From Flavobacterium rivuli WB 3.3-2 = DSM 21788 (GTDB lineage: Bacteria; Bacteroidota; Bacteroidia; Flavobacteriales; Flavobacteriaceae): a DNA stretch of 64,000 bases. Made by a program: the position numbers and the translations under genes. The notes beneath the pieces were generated by a model, which was given only the letters and a program-made list of their open reading frames with translations, was not told the DNA's origin and did no database searches. Below, one piece after another: positions 57,449 through 64,000 of the stretch. The first letter of the stretch is position 1; every line of letters begins with the position of its first letter. The stretch is taken from assembly GCF_000378485.1 (NCBI RefSeq), contig NZ_KB899967.1, positions 620,001-684,000 on the forward strand. The letters are read 5' to 3'.

Positions 57449-58441
57449 ATGAAAAAGCGGTTTATAATCGTTGTTACCCTTGTATTTACAGCCCTGTTTT
57501 ACATGCAGGGATGTTCTGGCAGATACCGGGTTAATAATAACAGGGGCATTGTGCTCACAGCAGCAGACTCATTAAAAATTGTTGCCGATTCGCTGATGCG
57601 CATTTCGAAACCCATAATGGGCTACCGCTTTAAAATTACTGGTGATTTTGACGGCGACCATAAAACTGATGTACTGCAGGAGCACTATACCGATTCTTTA
57701 TATTTAAAGGAAGCCGCTAAATATTACGTAAGTACCGACACTATGTTTGAATATAGTGATGTATCGTTCCTGAACCGGTACTTTAACAGGCAATCATTTG
57801 TTGAGTGGAATGAAAAACAAATTAAACTACCGGGTGGGCAGCTTGGATTTCATTATATAGAAAATTGTGGCGATATAAATGATGATGGTAAAGATGAAAT
57901 TTTAATAGTTAACCAATGGGACGACTATTCGAGTACAAATACGGCTTATATATATACTTTTACTAATGGTGCCTGGTTAGAAGTATATAAAACACCTGTG
58001 TGGGAATGGCAATTTCCGCCAACGCCTTCGGGCAGTATGATTCCGGGGCTTTTTGGAAATTTGGAGTACGGGACTACAGAAGACGGTGCCGACAATGCCG
58101 CGTTGGAGAAACAATTGAAAGCTTATAAATTTATAAAGTATTATCCGGACAGATCTATAGAATTTAGCGGCAGGAATGCCATTGGCATTTTTGATGATGA
58201 TGAGGCCTTACAGGAACTGGAGGAAATTGGAGACAGGGAATACATAAAAAAACACTATAAGGCTGCAATGATTAACGATTCGCTTTACTTTAGCCCAATT
58301 AAAAATCCTTCAATTTACTACAAGGCTATTAAAGGTGCCAGTTTGCAGGACACTGCTTCATACCTTTTACCGCTTGATGATGGCGCGTACAAAATTACTA
58401 CCCGCATTTTTATAAGTCATCCTCAGTCGCCATTCAAATAG
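57449..58441 (+). CDS. Lipoprotein with FG-GAP/VCBS-like calcium-binding motifs
   Basis: This 330-residue protein has a lipoprotein signal (MKKRFIIVVTLVFTALFYMQGCSG) with lipobox MQGC, so Cys22 would be acylated. Two Asp-rich loops of the FG-GAP/VCBS type are present: GDFDGDHKTDVLQ (about 68-80) and GDINDDGKDEILI (about 141-153), which in that family bind Ca2+ in a beta-propeller. I see only two such loops, so the propeller would be partial. It is a single gene after the efflux operon; no partner is visible. Confidence 0.8.
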   Translation: MKKRFIIVVTLVFTALFYMQGCSGRYRVNNNRGIVLTAADSLKIVADSLMRISKPIMGYRFKITGDFDGDHKTDVLQEHYTDSLYLKEAAKYYVSTDTMFEYSDVSFLNRYFNRQSFVEWNEKQIKLPGGQLGFHYIENCGDINDDGKDEILIVNQWDDYSSTNTAYIYTFTNGAWLEVYKTPVWEWQFPPTPSGSMIPGLFGNLEYGTTEDGADNAALEKQLKAYKFIKYYPDRSIEFSGRNAIGIFDDDEALQELEEIGDREYIKKHYKAAMINDSLYFSPIKNPSIYYKAIKGASLQDTASYLLPLDDGAYKITTRIFISHPQSPFK

Positions 58442-58460
58442 TATCCAGCTTATTATAAGC

Positions 58461-58492
58461 TCCCAATTTTACAGTTGGGGCTTTTTTATTTC
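58461..58492 (+). terminator. Terminator of the FG-GAP lipoprotein gene
   Basis: AGCTCCCAA and TTGGGGCT form a stem with one G-U pair around an 8-nt loop (TTTTACAG), followed by a run of six T. Confidence 0.7.
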
Positions 58493-58637
58493 AAAATTCT
58501 TAAAAAATGTTAAAAATTTGACACCTAATTTAGAGTCATTTTTTGAATATAATTTTAAAATTCTACTTTATAATTTTTAATACCTAAATTATATTCTAAA
58601 ATTCGCCCATTAAAATCATTTTAAGTACGCCTTTAAT

Positions 58638-58656
58638 CTTATTTAGAATAAATAAG
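58638..58656. promoter_or_regulatory. Candidate Fur-like palindrome before the TonB receptor
   Basis: CTTATTT-AGAAT-AAATAAG is a perfect 7-5-7 inverted repeat directly upstream of the -33 TTG. The AT-rich palindrome and its place before a siderophore-type receptor suggest an iron-dependent repressor site. The Fur assignment is inferred. Confidence 0.45.
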
Positions 58657-58663
58657 AATAATG

Positions 58664-58694
58664 TTGCGTAATCCTGTTTTTGATTTTACATTTG
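58664..58694 (+). promoter_or_regulatory. Promoter of the TonB receptor operon
   Basis: TTG (58664-58666) and TACATTTG (58687-58694) are 20 nt apart, matching the Bacteroidota consensus, 25 bp before the ATG. Confidence 0.75.
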
Positions 58695-58719
58695 CCGCAG
58701 AAAAATCCAAACAAAAGAA

Positions 58720-61203
58720 ATGAACACATTTAAACAAATTTTATCATGCCTTTTACTGTTGTGCACGTTTACAGCGTGGGCGCAGGACAGAGCAACTTTA
58801 AGCGGTACTATTACGCTGAGCGACAACACACCTGCCGAAAACATATCGGTAGCATTAAAAGGCACGTCGCATGCATCTGTTACAAGTGCAAGCGGTACTT
58901 ACGAAATTAAAAATGTTAAACCGGGCAGTTACATCTTAGTGGTATCTGCAATAGGTGTAGCATCTGTACAGGAAACAATTACCCTTGCAGCCGGCGAAAA
59001 AGCTACTAAAAATGTAACCCTTTCTGAAAGCCAGGAGCAGCTCAAAGAGGTAATTATCGAGGCTAATAAGGCCAGTTTTGTAAAGACAACAAGCGAAGTG
59101 GTTTCTAAAATGCCTTTAAAAGATATCGAGAACCCACAAGTTTATAATACAATATCTGCTGAAGTTTTAAAGCAGCAGGTAATTACAAATTTTGACGATG
59201 CCCTTAACAATGCACCTGGACTTGCCAAACTTTGGGAATCGACAGGCCGTGGCGGAGATGGTGCCGGTTATTTCTCGCTAAGAGGCTTTGCTGTGCAACC
59301 TACAATGATTAATGGTGTGCCGGGCTTAACAACCGGCAGCCCAGACCCGGCAAACATTGAAAGAATAGAGGTTATTAAAGGCCCATCAGGCACGTTATTT
59401 GGGAGCAGCCTTATTTCTTATGGTGGTTTAATTAACGTAAACACTAAGAGGCCTTACGATACTTTTGGTGGTAACGTATCTTACACCGGCGGTACTTACG
59501 GCTTAAACCGTTATACTATAGACGTAAACACGCCATTAAATAAAGAGAAAAAAGTGTTCTTCAGGCTTAATGCCGCTTACCATACAGAGGACAGCTTTCA
59601 GGATGCAGGTTTTAAAAAATCACTTTTCGTAGCCCCTTCACTTTCATACGAAGTTAATGACAAATTATCTTTCCTTGTAAACACAGAGTTTTACAATGGC
59701 AGAAGCACTAACCCAACTATGCTTTTTCTAGACAGGGGCGCACCATCGCTTAAGGTACACAACATGAAAGAACTTGGATATGATAACCGTCGATCTTACA
59801 CAGGTAATGACCTTTATATAGAAACGCCTACGTTTAACTTTCAGGGGCAGATGAATTATAAGTTTAGCAGCGAATGGAGATCTCAAACCATACTCTCAAG
59901 AACATCTGCAAAATCTGACGGATATTATTCTTATCTTTATGAAGGCACCCAATACTACCCAAGAGTAACAAGTGGTATTATCCTTGGCCGTTCTATGAAT
60001 AAACAAAACTCTGAAACTACAGGTACAGATATTCAGCAGAATTTTATCGGCGATTTTAAAATTGGCAACATGCGCAACAGGGTTGTAGCCGGTTTAGATT
60101 ACTTTAATAGAAATGTTGTAGATAACAGTTCAGGATATGTATCAAATGGTGCTGTATACATAGGCAACAATCTTCGCCAATTTAACAATGAAGTATTAGG
60201 CATTACAAACGAGGCCGAATTTACTGATGATAGTGGTATACTTACCCAGGCAGGAACAGATGCACTTTTAGCCACTACACCAATAAACCAAAGTAAAACA
60301 AAACAGGAAATATACAGTGCTTACGCGTCTGACGTGTTTAACTTTACCCCAGCATTATCTGCAATGGCAAGTTTAAGGATAGACCATTTTAGTAATGATA
60401 ACGGTAATCAAACTGCACTATCTCCTAAATTTGGTGTAGTATACCAGCCAATACTGGATAAACTCTCGTTGTTTGCTAATTATATGAATGGCTTCTCCAA
60501 TACAGATCCTACGACTAATACCCTTGCAGGGGTTGTAACGGCGGTATCGTTTGATCCTGAACATGCCAACCAGTTTGAAGCAGGTGCAAAAGTAAACCTC
60601 TTTAATAATAAGGTTACAGGATCTGTTAGTTATTACGAAACTAAAGTTAGCAATTCTGTTTACGCAATATATTCAACACAGCTTAACCCTGATGGTACTC
60701 CGGCACTTGATGATGAAGGAAATCCTTTGCCTCAAAATGTTGCTAATTATAACGACGGTGGCCAGAAAAATAAAGGTATCGAATTCTCTGTTACAGCTAA
60801 TCCTGTAGAAGGCCTTAATATACTTGCAGGTTACAGCTATAATGACAGCAGGCTAACAGCAGGCGATCCAACTTTTGTAAACTATAGGCCGGAAAGCGCA
60901 GGACCGCAAAACCTGGCTAACCTTTGGGCAAGCTACAAATTTAGCAATGGTATACTTAATGGTTTTGGCTTAGGCTTTGGAGGAAACTACGCAAGCAAAA
61001 ACAAGATATACAACCGTACTAATGGTAACTTTACCGTGTCTGAATATACAGTATTAAATGCTTCTGCTTTTTATAACGTAGATGCATTTACAATAACTTT
61101 AAAAGTAGACAATATTACAGATAAAGAATACTATAAGGGATGGAGTACAATTAACCCGCAAAGGCCAAGGATATTTGCAGCCAACCTATCATATAATTTT
61201 TAA
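58720..61203 (+). CDS. TonB-dependent siderophore-type receptor
   Basis: This 827-residue outer-membrane receptor has a signal peptide (1-21), then a carboxypeptidase-regulatory-like domain (about 25-105). The plug (about 120-235) has NAPGLAKLW, GYFSLRGFAVQPTMINGVPG and IERIEVIKGPSGTLFG. A 22-strand barrel ends in the conserved DNITDKEYYKGW and C-terminal SYNF. The plug and barrel pattern fits the siderophore (FhuE/FecA-like) group, so ferric-siderophore or a related metal complex is the likely ligand. It is the first gene of a receptor - DUF4198 - PepSY unit. Confidence 0.93.
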   Translation: MNTFKQILSCLLLLCTFTAWAQDRATLSGTITLSDNTPAENISVALKGTSHASVTSASGTYEIKNVKPGSYILVVSAIGVASVQETITLAAGEKATKNVTLSESQEQLKEVIIEANKASFVKTTSEVVSKMPLKDIENPQVYNTISAEVLKQQVITNFDDALNNAPGLAKLWESTGRGGDGAGYFSLRGFAVQPTMINGVPGLTTGSPDPANIERIEVIKGPSGTLFGSSLISYGGLINVNTKRPYDTFGGNVSYTGGTYGLNRYTIDVNTPLNKEKKVFFRLNAAYHTEDSFQDAGFKKSLFVAPSLSYEVNDKLSFLVNTEFYNGRSTNPTMLFLDRGAPSLKVHNMKELGYDNRRSYTGNDLYIETPTFNFQGQMNYKFSSEWRSQTILSRTSAKSDGYYSYLYEGTQYYPRVTSGIILGRSMNKQNSETTGTDIQQNFIGDFKIGNMRNRVVAGLDYFNRNVVDNSSGYVSNGAVYIGNNLRQFNNEVLGITNEAEFTDDSGILTQAGTDALLATTPINQSKTKQEIYSAYASDVFNFTPALSAMASLRIDHFSNDNGNQTALSPKFGVVYQPILDKLSLFANYMNGFSNTDPTTNTLAGVVTAVSFDPEHANQFEAGAKVNLFNNKVTGSVSYYETKVSNSVYAIYSTQLNPDGTPALDDEGNPLPQNVANYNDGGQKNKGIEFSVTANPVEGLNILAGYSYNDSRLTAGDPTFVNYRPESAGPQNLANLWASYKFSNGILNGFGLGFGGNYASKNKIYNRTNGNFTVSEYTVLNASAFYNVDAFTITLKVDNITDKEYYKGWSTINPQRPRIFAANLSYNF

Positions 61204-61264
61204 TAAACATTAAAATACATCTTTCTTTCAACAGGAAGATGTATTTTGATTTAACAACATCAGC

Positions 61265-61999
61265 ATGAAAAAATGTATCTTATTACTGGTAACACTAATG
61301 GCATGCAGCAATGCTTTTGCACATTTTATGTGGATAGAAACTGCCACTACAGGTAAGGCAGGTAAAAAACAGGAGGTAAAAGTTTTCTTTGGAGAATACA
61401 CCTATGGGCTTCAGGAAAAAGTGGCGGGTGATGCTTTTGCTAAAATGAAAAATTTTGAAGTTTGGGCTATTGCGCCTAACGGAGAAAAAACGACACTTAC
61501 ACTACAGCCCGGCGAAGACTTTTACAGCGGTTATTTTACACCCGCAACTAATGGTACCTATACCCTTGTACTAAACAACAATAAAATTGATGTTGTAGAT
61601 TACACCCAGTACAACTTTGGCATTTTTAAAACCCATTATCATAGTACTGCAAAAGTTGTTGTAGGAGACAAAGTTGCCGATACTGCATCTTTAAACCCAG
61701 ATGGGCTTACCATTGTTGATGCTACTAAAAAATTATCTGCACATAAGGCAGAAACTACACTAACCGTACTTTACAAAGGGCAACCCATAAAGGAAACAGA
61801 AATAACTATTTTTGTAGCCGACCAGTGGAGTAAAAAGTTAACTACCGATGAAAATGGCACTGTAAAGTTTACTTTGCCATGGAACACTAAATATGTTGCA
61901 GAGGTAACAAAAAAAGAAGAAGTGCCGGGTACTTATAATGATAAAGAGTACCAGTTTATATACCACTGTGCCACTTATGCCCTGCCCTTAGGCAAATAA
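61265..61999 (+). CDS. DUF4198 periplasmic protein, metal-uptake associated
   Basis: This 244-residue protein has a signal peptide ending AFA (about 20). The mature N-terminus begins HFMWIET, then GKAGKKQEVKVFFGEYTYG, which fits DUF4198 (NikM-like) proteins found with TonB receptors. It has two beta-sandwich-like halves, the second (about 155-230) an Ig-like CHU/CarboxypepD type with NGTVKFTLPW. His at the mature N-terminus and the FKTHYHST motif are candidate metal ligands. It probably acts in the periplasm beside the receptor. Which metal is unknown. Confidence 0.8.
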   Translation: MKKCILLLVTLMACSNAFAHFMWIETATTGKAGKKQEVKVFFGEYTYGLQEKVAGDAFAKMKNFEVWAIAPNGEKTTLTLQPGEDFYSGYFTPATNGTYTLVLNNNKIDVVDYTQYNFGIFKTHYHSTAKVVVGDKVADTASLNPDGLTIVDATKKLSAHKAETTLTVLYKGQPIKETEITIFVADQWSKKLTTDENGTVKFTLPWNTKYVAEVTKKEEVPGTYNDKEYQFIYHCATYALPLGK

Positions 62000-62010
62000 A
62001 AAGCAGGCTG

Positions 62011-63180
62011 ATGACAAAAAAGAAAAAGAAAAAAGATGTAAAACACTGGGTAGGCAAAGCCCATTTATGGCTCGGGTTAACATCCGGGCTTGTTGTTTTA
62101 TTGCTGGCTGTAACGGGATGTATCTACGTTTTTAGTGTAGAAATTACAGCATGGCTGCGCCATGACGAAATGTATGTAAAAGAGGTAAAGCAGGAAAAGC
62201 TGCCCATGACATTTTTATGGGAGCAAACCCAAAAAGCAGTAGGCCCCGGCAAAAAAATCACCAGTGCACAGGCATATAATGATCCAGAAAAGGCCGTTGT
62301 GTTTACCTGCTACAAAGCGGGCAATGCAGATGCTATACTTTATTTTAATTCTCTGGATCAGTATTACAACATTTATACAGATCCTTACACAGGAAAAGTA
62401 TTGGGCATTTATGACGAGGAGCTGGACTTTTTTAATATTGTAAAAATGCTGCACTGGAGCCTCTTGCTTAATGCTCCTGTAGGCCAGCAGATAATTGGCT
62501 GGAGTACTTTTATATTTGTTGTAATGCTTATTACAGGTATAATACTATGGTGGCCTAAAAACAAGGCAGCACGCAAACAAAGGTTATGGTTTCAGTGGAA
62601 AGACACTACCAAATGGCGCCGCAAAAACTACGACCTTCATAACATTCTTGGTTTTTATGCAGCCACTATTGCACTAATTATTGCTTTTACCGGTATGGTA
62701 TGGGCATTTACATGGTTTCAGAGTTTAGTATATGTTGCAGGATCGTTGAGTGTAACACCTCCCAAAGAACTGGCAGCGCAATCTAAAATTGCTAAAACCA
62801 GCAATAAAGACCTTGCTTTTAACAATGCTCTTACCGCAGCTATGAGTATGCATAAAGATGCCGCAGGTTTTTCTATAAGTAAACCTGCCGACAGTATTGC
62901 TGCTATAGATATTTATGTAGGCCAATATCCTGACGTGTATTATGTATCGCACCAAATGAAGTTTGATCAGTATACCGGTAAGCTCTTGGCTGAAAAGAAA
63001 CATGATGAAAAGAACTTCGGCGAAAAGCTTATTACGGCTAACTATGATATTCATGTGGGTGCTATACTTGGGCTTCCCGGTAAGATACTCGCTTTTATAG
63101 CCAGCTTTATATGTGGCTTGTTGCCCATATCGGGTTTTCTTATATGGTACGGCCGCACCTATAAAAAAGGGAAGGCATAA
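62011..63180 (+). CDS. PepSY-associated transmembrane protein (putative siderophore reductase)
   Basis: This 389-residue inner-membrane protein has four membrane segments (about 17-39, 160-185, 212-240, 348-375). It starts with VKHWVGKAHLWLGLTSGLVVLLLAVTGCIYVF, a PepSY_TM hallmark, and has periplasmic PepSY loops. His residues within or near membrane segments (H13, H150, H211, H350 areas) fit heme binding as in FoxB/PiuB-type ferric-siderophore reductases. It lies 11 bp after the DUF4198 gene. It probably reduces iron released from a siderophore, an inference from the family and context. Confidence 0.85.
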   Translation: MTKKKKKKDVKHWVGKAHLWLGLTSGLVVLLLAVTGCIYVFSVEITAWLRHDEMYVKEVKQEKLPMTFLWEQTQKAVGPGKKITSAQAYNDPEKAVVFTCYKAGNADAILYFNSLDQYYNIYTDPYTGKVLGIYDEELDFFNIVKMLHWSLLLNAPVGQQIIGWSTFIFVVMLITGIILWWPKNKAARKQRLWFQWKDTTKWRRKNYDLHNILGFYAATIALIIAFTGMVWAFTWFQSLVYVAGSLSVTPPKELAAQSKIAKTSNKDLAFNNALTAAMSMHKDAAGFSISKPADSIAAIDIYVGQYPDVYYVSHQMKFDQYTGKLLAEKKHDEKNFGEKLITANYDIHVGAILGLPGKILAFIASFICGLLPISGFLIWYGRTYKKGKA

Positions 63181-63200
63181 TTTAAATGTAAACACTAAAC

Positions 63201-63234
63201 AAAGATGCCCCGAAAATATTTTCGGGGCATCTTT
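63201..63234. terminator. Bidirectional terminator
   Basis: AAAGATGCCCCGAAAA, TA, then TTTTCGGGGCATCTTT form a perfect 16-bp stem between the convergent PepSY and MORN genes, with T tracts on both strands. Confidence 0.92.
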
Positions 63235-63269
63235 TATAAAATTTGAGTTAGTCCTTTATTAAGTAAGGC

Positions 63270-63617
63270 TTATTTATTAACGGCTACAGCACCGTTAGAC
63301 CATTTTTTCACATCGGCAATCCTGCTGTTGCTATAGTCTACTTCGTTTAATGTAGCACCGGTCCAAAAAAACCATTTACCGGTTTTTTCCCCATTCTGGT
63401 ATTCGCCCATGCTCTGTTTAGTACCATCTTCGTTATAGGCAACCCATGCTCCGTGCAATTTGCCATCTTTATAAAAACCGGTTTGTTTTACATTGCCATT
63501 ATCATAATAGTAAGTGCTTTTTATGATCTGGTTTTCTATTTCGTGTTTAGGTTTTATATTTTGGGCAGATAAAACACCTGTTATAAGGAACAATCCGGCT
63601 ATAATAATCTTTTTCAT
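63270..63617 (-). CDS. MORN-repeat-like secreted protein
   Basis: This 115-residue protein has a signal peptide cleaved after LSAQ (about 19) and then MORN-type strands: YYYDNGNVKQTGFYKDGKLHGAWVAYNEDGTKQSMGEYQNGEKTGKWFFW. These repeats (YxxGxxxGxWxxY) form beta hairpins. Similar short proteins are common in Flavobacteria and have no known function. It has a -7 match TACATTTG on the minus strand at 63655-63662, without a clear -33. Confidence 0.85.
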   Translation of the reverse strand: MKKIIIAGLFLITGVLSAQNIKPKHEIENQIIKSTYYYDNGNVKQTGFYKDGKLHGAWVAYNEDGTKQSMGEYQNGEKTGKWFFWTGATLNEVDYSNSRIADVKKWSNGAVAVNK

Positions 63618-63835
63618 ATCTGTTTATTTTTTAGCGTTATACATATCTATATAACAAATGTATAAAATTTATTTACATAAAAAACATGTTTACGTAACAA
63701 TTTGGTAACATTGAATAAAACTTAACATTGGAATATGAAAAATCCCGTATAAACACGCATTTTTAAAAGTGAAGTCTTTTTAAAATTTTAACATTTGTAT
63801 GTTTAGCATTTTAAGCTCAGCTAAAGTTTGCAGCA

Positions 63836-64000
63836 TTAATGTATATGCCCACCACTTATTTTTAACTCTTCAAGGTCTATTTGCATATCCATTCGCCTTA
63901 TCTCTTCGTCACTATAGCTTTTATTCCTGCGCAGTTTAGACAGTTCTTTGCGCTGCTGTGTATAGATTTCGTTGAGTACCTTATTGTACAGGTCTATTTC
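63836..64000 (-). CDS. C-terminal fragment of a probable CPA1-family Na+/H+ antiporter
   Basis: This partial gene runs off the window edge. The 54 visible residues are a charged helix ending in DEEIRRMDMQIDLEELKISGGHIH. The pattern ...RKELSKLRRNKSYSDEEIRRMDMQIDLEEL resembles the cytoplasmic C-terminus of CPA1 sodium/proton antiporters. No membrane part is visible, so the call is tentative. The codons are in frame to the window edge. Confidence 0.55.
   Translation of the reverse strand, partial: EIDLYNKVLNEIYTQQRKELSKLRRNKSYSDEEIRRMDMQIDLEELKISGGHIH

Overview
The window looks like a chromosomal segment of a Flavobacteriaceae bacterium (Bacteroidota, Flavobacterium-like). Evidence seen in the sequence: promoters of the Bacteroidota type (TTG, 16-20 nt, TAnnTTTG), several secreted proteins ending in type IX secretion (T9SS) sorting domains of both type A and type B, ELWxxDGT repeats, a DUF6089 - uppS - bamA - ompH - ompH envelope cluster, and a set of periplasmic or surface glycoside hydrolases. 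Base composition is AT-rich. No phage, IS transposase, CRISPR array or rRNA was seen.

Layout. 0.1-1.8 kb: waaA (Kdo transferase) and an overlapping GNAT acetyltransferase. 1.8-6.3 kb (minus): a T9SS type B protein with a C-type lectin-like domain, a WG-repeat protein, and a SPOUT RNA methyltransferase. The WG-repeat gene sits between two perfect 131-bp direct repeats made of the methyltransferase gene's 3' end, so it looks like a recent insertion. 6.4-10.1 kb: a small periplasmic protein, mutS (TTG start), and a Gly-Leu-Gly tRNA cluster. 10.2-17.7 kb: a small membrane-anchored protein, a 1118-residue T9SS type B protein, a LytS/LytTR two-component pair and an M43 metalloprotease with a T9SS type A tail. 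17.8-21.7 kb (minus): a GH97 glucosidase, and pdxJ with an alpha/beta hydrolase whose last codons come from an inverted-repeat element. 21.8-29.4 kb: CBS protein, nadK, DUF6089, uppS, bamA and two Skp/OmpH chaperones, an envelope-biogenesis cluster. 29.6-31.2 kb: an ELWxxDGT repeat protein.

31.3-41.7 kb (minus): a four-gene glycoside hydrolase cluster transcribed GH2, GH31, GH51, GH43. The activities (beta-galactosidase, alpha-xylosidase, alpha-arabinofuranosidase, double GH43) fit removal of side chains from a xyloglucan-like polysaccharide. No SusC/SusD pair or endo-glucanase is present. Two kinds of LacI-like palindrome occur upstream of these genes and of the GH97 gene.

42.1-50.2 kb: an aldo/keto reductase, a gene-free stretch with a candidate small RNA, sucB and sucA (2-oxoglutarate dehydrogenase E2 and E1), a small outer-membrane-type protein, a conserved hypothetical and a polyprenyl synthase. 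50.3-57.3 kb: two tandem TetR regulators, each with a promoter overlapped by inverted repeats, then a TolC - membrane fusion protein - RND tripartite efflux operon. 57.4-63.2 kb: an FG-GAP-like lipoprotein, then a TonB siderophore-type receptor, a DUF4198 protein and a PepSY membrane protein that form a metal (probably iron) uptake operon with a candidate Fur-like palindrome. The window ends with a MORN-like protein and the C-terminus of a probable CPA1 Na+/H+ antiporter.

The most unusual items are the 131-bp direct-repeat insertion around the WG-repeat gene, the inverted-repeat element that has become part of a hydrolase coding end, the shared palindromes in the glycosidase region, and the candidate RNA before sucB.
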